Assembly (NCBI RefSeq): GCF_007970805.1 | Contig: NZ_CP042433.1 | Coordinates: 3,472,001-3,536,000 of the forward strand | Reading direction: 5' to 3' | Origin: Flavisolibacter ginsenosidimutans | Lineage (GTDB): Bacteria; Bacteroidota; Bacteroidia; Chitinophagales; Chitinophagaceae | DNA: 64,000 nt | Shown here: positions 42,652 through 50,760 of the stretch, one piece after another | How positions within the stretch are numbered: position 1 is the first letter of the stretch | Layout: every line of letters starts with the position of its first letter | The notes under the pieces: model-generated | Databases searched by the model: none | What the model was told of the DNA's origin: nothing | Seen by the model: the letters and a program-made list of their open reading frames with translations, nothing else | Translations under genes and position numbers: made by a program

Positions 42652-43314
42652 CTGCTTCTTAAACTCGGTGACTGAAAAAACGGTTTCACAAAAGCTGTAC
42701 TCTACCGGATCGTTGGAGCAAACAATCACCAAACGTTCCTTGCAGTAATTGCTGATAAGCGAATGGTAAAGCGCAATGCCTTTCGCATCAAGATTGCTGC
42801 AAGGTTCGTCCAACAAAACAATGGCCGTATCGGAAAAAATAGCCTGCGCCAGTTTCACCCTTTGCTTCATGCCCGAAGAATAATAGCGGATTTGTTTTGC
42901 CGCCGCCGCTTCCAACCCGATTTCTTCAACGATTCTTTTTATGCTGAAAGATGAAAGCAGCGGTTTAAACTGACGATGAAATTCCAGAAATTCCGTTAGC
43001 GTCATTTCTTCAATCACATCCAAATACGGCGCACAAAACGAGATGTGTTTGTACGCTTCTTCATCGCCTAATTGCTGATTTCTGATTTCTGATTTCTGAT
43101 TGCCGATGGCCGATGGCCGATGACTTGATTCATACCCGATGCTTCCTTCGCTCAACTGCAACATACCGCCAATTGCTTGCAACAGCGTTGATTTGCCCGA
43201 ACCGTTCGGGCCTGTTATTGCATAGGCGTTTCCTGCCGTGAGTTCCAAGGTAACGCCTCTGTAAATCCATTCACGGTTGAAGCGTTTGCCGGCATTGGTG
43301 AGGCTAATCTTCAT
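42649..43314 (-). CDS. ABC transporter ATP-binding protein, single ATPase gene
   Basis: 221 residues from the ATG at 43312-43314 (MKISLTNAGKRFNREW); an upstream start would add 17 residues that overlap lpxA further. Walker A GPNGSGKST at about 32-40, signature-like YYSSGMKQRVKLAQAIF and Walker B IVLLDEPCSNLDAKG. SFCAPYLDVIEE marks the Q-loop. Between Walker A and Q-loop an odd stretch SHRPSAIGNQKSEIRNQQ is encoded by six heptanucleotide repeats (43076-43117). No permease is adjacent, so the partner is unknown. It starts within the lpxA gene, an 11-base overlap. Confidence 0.85.
   Translation of the reverse strand: MKISLTNAGKRFNREWIYRGVTLELTAGNAYAITGPNGSGKSTLLQAIGGMLQLSEGSIGYESSHRPSAIGNQKSEIRNQQLGDEEAYKHISFCAPYLDVIEEMTLTEFLEFHRQFKPLLSSFSIKRIVEEIGLEAAAAKQIRYYSSGMKQRVKLAQAIFSDTAIVLLDEPCSNLDAKGIALYHSLISNYCKERLVIVCSNDPVEYSFCETVFSVTEFKKQ
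43076..43117. repeat. Heptanucleotide tandem repeat inside the ABC ATPase gene
   Basis: Six units in a row: TGATTTC twice, TGATTGC, CGATGGC twice and CGATGAC (42 bases = 14 codons, in frame). Loss or gain of one unit would shift the frame. Confidence 0.8.
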
Positions 43315-44101
43315 CAACGCCAAATTTTGCGTTGCGCTTAATGACGCCGGTTTTTGAAGAAGCAATGAACTGCAAAATCTCTTGTTTGGTTTCGCTGTCG
43401 GGCACTTTGTCTTTTATTTTTTCGATGCCGCCGGCAATGCTGTTGCTGTTCACAAAAAGCAGGTGATAAATCTGCGCAATGGTGTCTATTTTTTCCTGCG
43501 AAAAATTGCGGCGTTGCAAACCAACAGCGTTCAATCCCATGTAACTCATGGGCTCCCGTGCCGCTTTTACGTAAGGTGGAACGTCCTTGCGAATAACGGT
43601 ATGCCCCGCAATGTAGGTGTGTGCACCGATGCGGGTAAACTGGTGTGCGCCGGCAAGGCCACCGATGATGGCGTAATCGCCCACGTCTACATGGCCGGCA
43701 AGTTGCACCGCATTGGCAAGAATCACGTGATCGCCCAAAGTACAATCGTGCGCCACGTGGGCATAAGCCATCAGCAAACAATGGCTTCCCACAACCGTTT
43801 TGAATTTATCTTTTGTACCGCGGTTCACGGTTACGTATTCGCGGATGGTGGTGTAATCGCCGATTTCAGCGGTGGTTTCTTCGCCTACAAATTTTAAGTC
43901 TTGCGGAATGGCGCCAATGACCGCGCCTGGAAAAATGCGGCATCCTTTTCCGATGCGGCTGTACGGCATGATGACGGCGTGTGACATGATGTGCGAACCA
44001 TCGCCGACGGTGACGTTGTGATGAATGACCGCGAAAGGTTCGATGGTTACGTCGTTGCCGAGTTTTGCATCAGGATGAATGGACGCCAGCGGAGAGATCA
44101 T
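43304..44101 (-). CDS. lpxA: UDP-N-acetylglucosamine O-acyltransferase
   Basis: 265 residues, the usual LpxA size. It attaches the first acyl chain to UDP-GlcNAc in lipid A synthesis, in the cytoplasm. The left-handed beta-helix is clear from hexapeptide repeats (e.g. DAKLGNDVTIEPFAVI). His118 in YAHVAHDCTLGD is the catalytic base by comparison with E. coli His125, and GGLAGAHQFTRIGAHTYIAG follows. The C-terminal helical region matches. Its ATG overlaps the stop of lpxC-fabZ by four bases, and the ABC ATPase gene overlaps its end. Confidence 0.95.
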   Translation of the reverse strand: MISPLASIHPDAKLGNDVTIEPFAVIHHNVTVGDGSHIMSHAVIMPYSRIGKGCRIFPGAVIGAIPQDLKFVGEETTAEIGDYTTIREYVTVNRGTKDKFKTVVGSHCLLMAYAHVAHDCTLGDHVILANAVQLAGHVDVGDYAIIGGLAGAHQFTRIGAHTYIAGHTVIRKDVPPYVKAAREPMSYMGLNAVGLQRRNFSQEKIDTIAQIYHLLFVNSNSIAGGIEKIKDKVPDSETKQEILQFIASSKTGVIKRNAKFGVDED

Positions 44102-45513
44102 AGCTTTTCTTTGGGTTTCTTTACAATTTGCGCCACCATGTCAGCTTCGGCAACAATTTTATCGCCGACAAAAATAGTTCCTTTCATTTCACAAATGCCA
44201 CGGCGCACGGGGTTCATTAATTCCATCTTCAGGAGGAGCGTATCGCCGGGCACGACCTTGTTTTTAAACTTGCAGTTGTCAATTTTTAAGAAGTAGGTAT
44301 CGTAGCTGTGATCAGGGTCGTCGGGGATGGTGAGGATGCCGCCCGTTTGTGCCAGGGCTTCTACCTGCAGCACACCGGGCATCACACAGTTGCCGGGAAA
44401 ATGCCCCTGGAAAAAAGGCTCGTTGTAGGTAACGTTCTTTACCGCAATCACTTCTTTTTCGTTAATGGAAATAATCTTGTCAATCAACAAAAACGGGTAG
44501 CGGTGCGGCAACTTTTTTTCAATGGCGTGGATGTCGTAAACCGGCGGTTTGTTGGGATCGTAAAACGGAACGGCCGCTTTGTTTTTGAACTTCTTTAAAT
44601 GCTCCTTTATTTTTTTAGCAAAAGCCACGTTGCTGGAATGTCCCGGACGATTGGCAATGATGTGCGCTTTAAAAGGAATGCCCACAAGCGCCAAATCACC
44701 CACAACATCCAGCAGTTTGTGTCGTGCGGGCTCGTTCGGAAAACGCAGTTCAAGATTGTTCAGAATGCCGCCTTCCGCAACTTTTACGTTTTCTTTTTTA
44801 AAAGCCTTTGAAATGTGTTGCACCTGCTCATCGCTCACAGGTTTGTCCACAACAACAATGGCGTTGTTGATGTCGCCGCCTTTAATGAGGTTGTTGTCAA
44901 TTAGATACTCCAGTTCGTGAAAAAAACAAAAGGTGCGGCAGGGCGCCACTTCTTTGTTGAAGTCGGCCAGGTCGGTCAGTGCTGCGTGTTGCGTGCCCAG
45001 CACCGGCGAATTAAAATCAATGAGAGTGTTGATGCGGTAGGAGTCGTAAGGTAGCGCCACCATCTCCACTTTCTTTTCTTCGTCAACAAAGGTGATGTTG
45101 TGCTGCAGCGTGTAATAAACTTTCGGTGCGTCTTGTTTTTGCACACCGGCCTGTTGCAGAATTTGGCTAAAAGGTTCCGAACTGCCGTCGAGAATGGGTA
45201 CCTCGCCTGCGTTGATCTCGATAAGAACGTTGTCAATGCCGTTGCCCACCAGTGCTGCCATTAGGTGTTCGATGGTGCCAACCGTTGCGCCGTTGGCACC
45301 GATGGTGGTGCTGCGGGTAGTGTCCACTACGTTGTCCACATCGGCTTTTACCGTGGGTGCGTTGGGTAAATCAATGCGCTTGAAAACAATGCCCGTGTTG
45401 GGCTCTGCGGGTTTGAGGTGAATGTCCACAGTGTGGCCGGAATGGATGCCGACGCCGCTGATGGAAACACCGGACGCAATCGTGTGCTGGTGTTCGGAAA
45501 GATTCAATTGCAT
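44098..45513 (-). CDS. lpxC-fabZ: Bifunctional UDP-3-O-acyl-GlcNAc deacetylase / 3-hydroxyacyl-ACP dehydratase
   Basis: 471 residues. Residues about 1-300 are LpxC: His83 (GTIEHLMAALVGNGIDN) and the HKLLDVVGDLALVG segment (His and Asp zinc ligands), then RPGHSSNVAFAK with the catalytic His. Residues about 325-471 are FabZ: LPHRYPFLLIDKI and GHFPGNCVMPGVLQVEALAQTGG with the catalytic His and Glu. The fusion is typical of Bacteroidota. It does the committed step of lipid A synthesis and supplies hydroxyacyl chains. The first gene of the lpxC-fabZ, lpxA, ABC ATPase cluster. Confidence 0.95.
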   Translation of the reverse strand: MQLNLSEHQHTIASGVSISGVGIHSGHTVDIHLKPAEPNTGIVFKRIDLPNAPTVKADVDNVVDTTRSTTIGANGATVGTIEHLMAALVGNGIDNVLIEINAGEVPILDGSSEPFSQILQQAGVQKQDAPKVYYTLQHNITFVDEEKKVEMVALPYDSYRINTLIDFNSPVLGTQHAALTDLADFNKEVAPCRTFCFFHELEYLIDNNLIKGGDINNAIVVVDKPVSDEQVQHISKAFKKENVKVAEGGILNNLELRFPNEPARHKLLDVVGDLALVGIPFKAHIIANRPGHSSNVAFAKKIKEHLKKFKNKAAVPFYDPNKPPVYDIHAIEKKLPHRYPFLLIDKIISINEKEVIAVKNVTYNEPFFQGHFPGNCVMPGVLQVEALAQTGGILTIPDDPDHSYDTYFLKIDNCKFKNKVVPGDTLLLKMELMNPVRRGICEMKGTIFVGDKIVAEADMVAQIVKKPKEKL

Positions 45514-45538
45514 AGGCGGCGAAAGTAGGAAAGATTTG

Positions 45539-45619
45539 GATGACGGATGACAGATGATAGATGACGGTCATTTCGTTTGTCGTTGTTGCTTTTGGCTGCG
45601 AAGGCAGTCATCCGTCATC
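45539..45619. repeat. Inverted repeat upstream of lpxC-fabZ
   Basis: GATGACGGATGAC (45539-45551) is complementary to GTCATCCGTCATC (45607-45619), inside a stretch of GATGA/TCATC direct repeats. It lies between the divergent lpxC-fabZ and AraC genes. Confidence 0.5.
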
Positions 45620-45697
45620 TGTCAGCTCCCATCTATTTCTTAAAATGACAGACCCGTGAAACGCCTTCGTGCTCCGCGGTTTATTTTTGCTTCCTTC

Positions 45698-46624
45698 ATG
45701 CAGCACCTTGTTTACACCGAACTATTACCCGAAGCGCAAAGCCTCGCAACCAACGTTCTTTTTGAAACGGAACATTCGGTAGCCGGCCTCGTGCAGCAAG
45801 CCGTAAAGCGTTTTGCAAAACCGGCTTCGTGGATGGGCGACGAAAAGGCACAGTTGCGTTATCACTACGAGCCGTCGAACCCGGCAAAGAATTCTTTGGA
45901 GCTCCGCTTTTGCCTGATTGGAAATGTTTACTGCAAAAAATTTCGGAACGAGTGCAACCAGTGTAAGGCACATCTAAGCAAAGATTGCGAAGCAAGAGTG
46001 GAAAGCGTTGATTTTGTCTCCTTGTCATTTTCGCCAAAGCTGCTGGAACAATTTGTAAGAAACCGCACGGCGGATACGCTAAGCGAAAAGCTTCTTTCCT
46101 TTCAACATCCGTCTTCGTTTACACGAACGGTAACGCTTTGCGGCAAGACAAGAGCCTTGATTGAAGGCCTGCTCAATCACAATCACACCAAAAGTCTTGA
46201 AAACATTTTCCTGAATGCGCAAACGCAATTGCTGTTGCTAAATACGCTGGACTGTTTAGACAACAAAGAACTGGACGTTATCAACTGCAAGTTTTTAAGC
46301 AACGAAGCCGACCGCGAAAAAGTGCTGAAGGCAAAAGAGATTTTAGTGCAGCAAATCGGCGAACCCATTACCATCAAGCAACTCAGCCGCAAGGTGGCCA
46401 TGAACGAATGTTATTTGAAGAAAGGTTTTAAGGAAATGTTTGGCACAACCATCTTTGAATTCTATCAAAGCCAGCGCATGGAACACGCCAGATATTTATT
46501 GTACGAAAAAGGCTTGTCGGTTACCGAAGTTTCAATGCTGCTCGGCTATTCGTCCATCTCGCATTTTTCCACCGCGTTTAAAAAACATACTGGCCTAAAG
46601 CCTTGTGAATTGCTGCTGCGGTAG
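45698..46624 (+). CDS. AraC family transcriptional regulator
   Basis: 308 residues from the ATG at 45698 (MQHLVYTELLPEAQ); a GTG 42 bases upstream would add 14 residues. The N-terminal half is unassigned but carries a Cys cluster (CKKFRNECNQCKAHLSKDC near 78-96), which could bind a metal or redox signal. The C-terminal AraC HTH pair is clear: ITIKQLSRKVAMNECYLKKGFKEMFGT (in parts) and GLSVTEVSMLLGYSSISHFSTAFKKHTGLKP (in parts). Divergent from lpxC-fabZ with a repeat between. The target genes are not known. Confidence 0.87.
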   Translation: MQHLVYTELLPEAQSLATNVLFETEHSVAGLVQQAVKRFAKPASWMGDEKAQLRYHYEPSNPAKNSLELRFCLIGNVYCKKFRNECNQCKAHLSKDCEARVESVDFVSLSFSPKLLEQFVRNRTADTLSEKLLSFQHPSSFTRTVTLCGKTRALIEGLLNHNHTKSLENIFLNAQTQLLLLNTLDCLDNKELDVINCKFLSNEADREKVLKAKEILVQQIGEPITIKQLSRKVAMNECYLKKGFKEMFGTTIFEFYQSQRMEHARYLLYEKGLSVTEVSMLLGYSSISHFSTAFKKHTGLKPCELLLR

Positions 46625-46690
46625 AAATGTAAAATCATAAATCTAAAATGTAAAACTGCCGCACCGCAAGTTTATCATTCTTCACCTGTT

Positions 46691-46698
46691 TACTTTTG
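46691..46698 (+). promoter_or_regulatory. -7 promoter box TACTTTTG
   Basis: A perfect TAnnTTTG box lies 47 bases before the ATG of the membrane protein at 46746. The surrounding 46625-46745 stretch also holds inverted AAATGTAAAA/TTTTACATTT repeats of a type seen again near 17650-17690. Confidence 0.45.
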
Positions 46699-46745
46699 CT
46701 GTTCGTTTTTCATTTTAAATTTTACATTCTGCATTTTACATTTTC

Positions 46746-47363
46746 ATGTTAAGCCTTCTCACCGGAACACTTTTACTGGCCGCCGTGCACGCACTCATTC
46801 CCAACCATTGGTTGCCCTTGGTAGCGGTGGCAAAGGCCGAAGGCTGGAAGAAAAAAGAACTTACCACCATTACTTTATTGGCCGCGGCGGCGCACGTTTT
46901 TGGAACCATTGCGCTGGGTTTTGTGCTGGGCTTTATCGGCAAAGAATTGAGCGAAGAATACGGCAAAGCCATTACCGTTGCCGCATCGGTTTTGTTGATT
47001 GCGTTTGGCTTGATTTATTTCACCGTTAATCTTCCGCACCACCATCACAGCACGCAGCAGGATGTGGCGACGTATGAAAAATCAAAGCGAAAATGGCTGC
47101 TGATTTTTGTGGGCATGATGTTTCTTTCGCCGTGTTTGGAAGTGGAAAGTTTGTTTTTATCAGCCGGTGCGTTTGGGATGGGTGCCGTTGCTTCGCTTTC
47201 TCTTATTTATGCCGTTATCAGCATTTTGGGAATTTATTTATTGGTGAGCCTTGGGATGAAAGGCGTGAACTTATTGCCGGCAGAATTTATCGAACACAAC
47301 GAGAAAAAGATCAGCGGCGCGGTTTTGATATTGGTGGGAATTGTGACGTTTTTTTTGCACTGA
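46746..47363 (+). CDS. Multi-pass membrane protein, possibly metal-transport related
   Basis: 205 residues with about six hydrophobic helices. The first helix has HALIPNHWLPLVAVAKAEGW, then a second helix begins ITLLAAAAHVFGTIALGFVLG. A short His-rich stretch (NLPHHHHSTQQ) connects the two halves, and the second half has GMMFLSPCLEVESLFLSAGAFG. This resembles nickel/cobalt or HupE/UreH-like membrane proteins, but the canonical HX4DH motif is not present. Metal transport is therefore only a guess. Single gene with its own promoter box. Confidence 0.6.
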   Translation: MLSLLTGTLLLAAVHALIPNHWLPLVAVAKAEGWKKKELTTITLLAAAAHVFGTIALGFVLGFIGKELSEEYGKAITVAASVLLIAFGLIYFTVNLPHHHHSTQQDVATYEKSKRKWLLIFVGMMFLSPCLEVESLFLSAGAFGMGAVASLSLIYAVISILGIYLLVSLGMKGVNLLPAEFIEHNEKKISGAVLILVGIVTFFLH

Positions 47364-47383
47364 TAAACGTGAATTGTCAATCG

Positions 47384-48001
47384 TCAATCGTGAATATGTT
47401 TTCTGCAATACGCAATTGTTTTCTTGTCAAGCTCTGTTAGAATCTCTCGATACTCAATTCCTCTATATGTTTCGTAACATTGATGGTAATCTTTCTTCTT
47501 GAAGGCTTGTCTCGCCCTTTCGATCTTTAATCTGTCGAACTGATATTTACCTTCCTCTTTCGATTTTCGTATCCGTTCTTCAAGCTGTTCCATTTGCTGC
47601 TTGGCAAGGAATTTCAGTTGCAAACATTCACCGGCAAAAAAATCATTAATTAAATATTGAAAGTCATGTAGAACGTGATGAAACGCCAATAATTTATCAT
47701 CCGATTGGAAATCTGGAAATTGTTTTTGTTCGGCGAAGCCAAGCCCATTTAGGTAAAAGTCATGACTCACTTGCGACTCATCACATTGATAAATGACATA
47801 GCCAATTGAATACCGATAGCCAAGGATAAATTTCTTGTTGTTCTTCTTAAAGGTTACTACCGAAAATTGTCCACCCGAACCTTTGCCGTTTTCATACTTG
47901 TCAAATGCGAAGTCATAATATTTAAGAAATAGCTTTAAAACTTCAAGTCCCTTTACTAACTCTGGTAAAGGTTGCATATCAGAGGTTATGTCAGCTCGCA
48001 T
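47384..48001 (-). CDS. Hypothetical protein, more AT-rich than neighbours
   Basis: 205 residues. Soluble: no signal peptide or membrane helix. The first two thirds have mixed strands (QFSVVTFKKNNKKFILGYRYSIGYVIYQ, in parts) and the last third is a charged helix (QMEQLEERIRKSKEEGKYQFDRLKIERARQAF, in parts) ending with TIAYCRKHI. I do not recognise the family. Codon use and GC are lower than the surrounding genes, which hints at acquisition. It lies 30 bases after rnc on the same strand and may be co-transcribed with it. Confidence 0.55.
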   Translation of the reverse strand: MRADITSDMQPLPELVKGLEVLKLFLKYYDFAFDKYENGKGSGGQFSVVTFKKNNKKFILGYRYSIGYVIYQCDESQVSHDFYLNGLGFAEQKQFPDFQSDDKLLAFHHVLHDFQYLINDFFAGECLQLKFLAKQQMEQLEERIRKSKEEGKYQFDRLKIERARQAFKKKDYHQCYETYRGIEYREILTELDKKTIAYCRKHIHD

Positions 48002-48031
48002 TAATTATCGATTATTCACCGCTCGTTATCC

Positions 48032-48766
48032 TCATTCATTTCCCACACTATCCGAATTCACAATTCCCAATTTCTCCACCGCTAATTGCGCCGCAATCTG
48101 CGAAGCATCTTTTTTATTGAAGGCCTTGCCTTGTGCTACCACTTTCCCGTCAACTACGGCGCCAATGGTAAACAAGCGGCGGCCGTTTTCCATGCGTTCG
48201 TCAATGGTTTCAAATTCGAGGTTCTTGCCGTTCTTGTTGGCCCAGCCGTACAATTTGTTCTTGTGGTTGATTTCGAGGTTCTCCAAATCATCCACAAACA
48301 TGTGCGGCATGATGATGCGCTGGCCCACCCACTTGCCCGTTTTTTTGTAACCAATGTCAAGGTAAATGGCGCCCACCAAGGCTTCCAGCGTATTGCCAAA
48401 GATTTGGCTGCTTCGCAGCGAGTTGTCCGATTTGTTGAAGACCGTAATTTTTTTCAGTCCCATCTTCAGCGCAATGTCGTTCAGTTGTTGGCGGTTCACC
48501 ATCTTGCTGCGCATCTCAGTTAAAAATCCTTCTTCTTTGTAGGGATAACGCTTAAAAAGATAATCAGCCACCAATGCACTCAACACGGCGTCGCCTAAAT
48601 ATTCAAGGCGTTCGTTGTTCTGGTCAATGGTATCTTTTATGGAGCGGTGCGTAAGCGCTGTTTTGTATAAGGAAAGATTGCCCGGTGCGTAACCAAGAAT
48701 TCCTTTAAGCTGTTTTTTGAAGGATGGATCTTTTTCTTTTTTATAGAACGTTTCCCAAAAAGCCAC
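48032..48766 (-). CDS. rnc: Ribonuclease III
   Basis: 244 residues. The RNase III domain signature NERLEYLGDAVL is at 51-62 with catalytic Glu55 and Asp59, and a later Glu in the FGNTLEALVGAIYLD helix. The C-terminal dsRNA-binding domain begins near 170 and ends DASQIAAQLAVEKLG. It processes rRNA precursors and cuts double-stranded RNA. In many Bacteroidota it follows fab/acp genes, but here the upstream gene is ricT with a terminator between. Confidence 0.95.
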   Translation of the reverse strand: MAFWETFYKKEKDPSFKKQLKGILGYAPGNLSLYKTALTHRSIKDTIDQNNERLEYLGDAVLSALVADYLFKRYPYKEEGFLTEMRSKMVNRQQLNDIALKMGLKKITVFNKSDNSLRSSQIFGNTLEALVGAIYLDIGYKKTGKWVGQRIIMPHMFVDDLENLEINHKNKLYGWANKNGKNLEFETIDERMENGRRLFTIGAVVDGKVVAQGKAFNKKDASQIAAQLAVEKLGIVNSDSVGNE

Positions 48767-48900
48767 TAAACAATTTTATTTTTTAAAAGTATTAAAGAAA
48801 CAGAAAATCTGTGCAATCTCTTTGATTGCCAAGACCAAAATAAAACGGACAGTTGAATTTTAGCGCCTGTTCTATCCTGCTCCTTTTGCGGGTATAAAAA

Positions 48901-48922
48901 CAGTGGCCACTAAAGACCACTG
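48901..48922 (-). terminator. Terminator of the ricT gene
   Basis: CAGTGG (48901-48906) pairs with CCACTG (48917-48922); on the minus strand the hairpin is followed by TTTTTATA. It lies about 40 bases beyond the ricT stop. Confidence 0.7.
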
Positions 48923-48960
48923 CTTTAAACGATTTTACAACGTTGTCAAATTGCGGGTAA

Positions 48961-50397
48961 TTACTGCGGTGTGTTTGGCTGCTCTTTGTTGTCGCCCTGC
49001 TGGGGTTTGCGTAGCTGCTGTTGCGGACGTAATGGCCGTTGCTGCTGCGGCTTTCCGTCCCGCTGCTGCATGGGCTTTTGTGGACGTTGTCCCGGTTGCG
49101 CCGCCGGCTTCTGCATTTGCCTGCCTTGTTGGCCAGACCTCGGCACATTGCCCGGAGTGGCCTGCCGGTTCTCACCGCCCTTGTTCTGCGGGTTCACCTG
49201 CCTGCTGCCCGTTGCCGATTGCTTATTGCCTCCCGTGCTTGCCGGAGGGGCCGGTTGTTGCCGGTTGCCGCTCCGTTGCTCACGGTTTTTATCACGCCGT
49301 TTCTTGTCGGCTTTTTCCAAACTGCGCAAACTGATGTGTCCGACTACGTCAACAAATTCCGGTTCTACTTCTTTGACTTTGGTTGAAACAACTTCTACCG
49401 CTTCCAGTTCTTCCGGAAGAATGTTTTGCTGGTTTAAGGCTTTTATCTTCCTTACCCTCTCAATGGTCAGCGGGTATTGCTTGGTGCTTTGCGGCAGCAC
49501 GTACCACATCAGGTTTTTGAAGATGTCTTTCTTAATAAGTGTGGCCGTTCCTTTGGCTACCTGCAGCATGTCGCAATTTTCAGGGAAGCCTTGCAAGGCA
49601 TCGAGGTAGGTATCCAGTTCGTAATTCAAACAGCATTTCAGGCGGCCGCATTGTCCGCTTAATTTGGTTTGATTGATGGACAGGTTCTGATAGCGTGCCG
49701 CTGCCGTGTTCACCGATTTAAAATCCGTAAGCCAGGTGGCACAACAAAGTTCACGGCCACAAGAACCAATGCCGCCTACTTTACCGCTCTCCTGCCTTGC
49801 ACCAATCTGCCGCATCTCCACTTTTACCTTGAACTCGGCGGCGTAAATTTTAATCAGTTCGCGAAAGTCAACGCGGTCGTCGGCAATGTAAAAGAAAGTC
49901 CCCTTTTTGCCATCGGCCTGAAACTCTACCTGGCTCATTTTCATGTTCAGGTTAAGTTGTTTGGCAATAGCGCGGCTGCGAATGAGGGCTTCTTTTTCAC
50001 GGCTCTTTTGCGCTTTCCAACTATCCAAGTCACGGTCGCTGGCGCGACGAAGAATCTTTTTCATGTCGGGCGCCATTTCATTAACGCCTCGTTTCTTTAA
50101 TTGCAAACGAACGATTTCACCCGTAAGCGAAACTTCGCCCACGTCGAAACCGCTGACGCCTTCCAGCGCCACCATGTCGCCCTTTTCAAAATGATGAAGG
50201 GTAGAATTGCGGTAATAATCTTTGCGGCTGCCTTGGTTGAAACTGATTTCCACCACGCGGCAGGCGTCTTCTGTATCGGCTATTGGCAGGTTGCGCAACC
50301 AATCGTGAGTATTCATTCGGTTGCAGCTACCGGTGCTGCAGCCGCCGTTGCTTTTGCATCCATTGGGTTTGCCCGTGCCACATGAACCACATCCCAT
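48961..50397 (-). CDS. ricT: PSP1-domain protein, RicT/YaaT-like
   Basis: 478 residues. A Cys-rich start (MGCGSCGTGKPNGCKSNGG, then C) may bind a cluster, and the PSP1/RicT domain runs to about 320: ADDRVDFRELIKIYAAEFKVKVEMRQIGARQESGKVGGIGSCGRELCC in parts, then LSGQCGRLKCCLNYE. In Bacillus the related YaaT/RicT forms an iron-sulfur complex affecting RNA processing. Residues about 365-478 are a low-complexity tail, rich in Gln, Pro, Arg, Gly and Asn, expected to be disordered. A promoter-like TATATTTG lies at 50681-50688, 285 bases upstream. Confidence 0.87.
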   Translation of the reverse strand: MGCGSCGTGKPNGCKSNGGCSTGSCNRMNTHDWLRNLPIADTEDACRVVEISFNQGSRKDYYRNSTLHHFEKGDMVALEGVSGFDVGEVSLTGEIVRLQLKKRGVNEMAPDMKKILRRASDRDLDSWKAQKSREKEALIRSRAIAKQLNLNMKMSQVEFQADGKKGTFFYIADDRVDFRELIKIYAAEFKVKVEMRQIGARQESGKVGGIGSCGRELCCATWLTDFKSVNTAAARYQNLSINQTKLSGQCGRLKCCLNYELDTYLDALQGFPENCDMLQVAKGTATLIKKDIFKNLMWYVLPQSTKQYPLTIERVRKIKALNQQNILPEELEAVEVVSTKVKEVEPEFVDVVGHISLRSLEKADKKRRDKNREQRSGNRQQPAPPASTGGNKQSATGSRQVNPQNKGGENRQATPGNVPRSGQQGRQMQKPAAQPGQRPQKPMQQRDGKPQQQRPLRPQQQLRKPQQGDNKEQPNTPQ

Positions 50398-50760
50398 GCT
50401 AATAATTTATACGGTTAAAAATCCCGGGCAAGAGGCAGGAAAAGAAGGGAAAGCTTACGGAGTCAAAAGGATCAAATCGAACTACGTCGTAGCGTTAACG
50501 ACACGCAAGACATCTGCGCTTGCGCGGCTCAATGCCGGATTCGAGTTTGCTGTTTAATTCATAACAAGCATTGATTGCTTTGACCAATTGTGTATAGCGA
50601 GTAAAAAATAACTTCCTTTTCCTTCTTCACGTTGCCGATGACCTCGGATATATGTTGAGTCCCGCCAGGCGGGAACGAAGCAAATATAATTTTTTTACAG
50701 CAGCGAAAAGGCTGTCTGTGTTTTTTCACAATTCTCCTAACGAAAATCGTTTCCGGTTAT
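50398..50760 (-). promoter_or_regulatory. 363-base leader region of ricT
   Basis: No gene. On the minus strand a perfect -7 box TATATTTG lies at 50681-50688. A perfect TCCCGCC-A-GGCGGGA hairpin (50660-50674) would fall at the start of the transcript, giving a leader of about 280 bases. A CTACGTCGTAG palindrome lies near 50482-50492. Confidence 0.4.
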
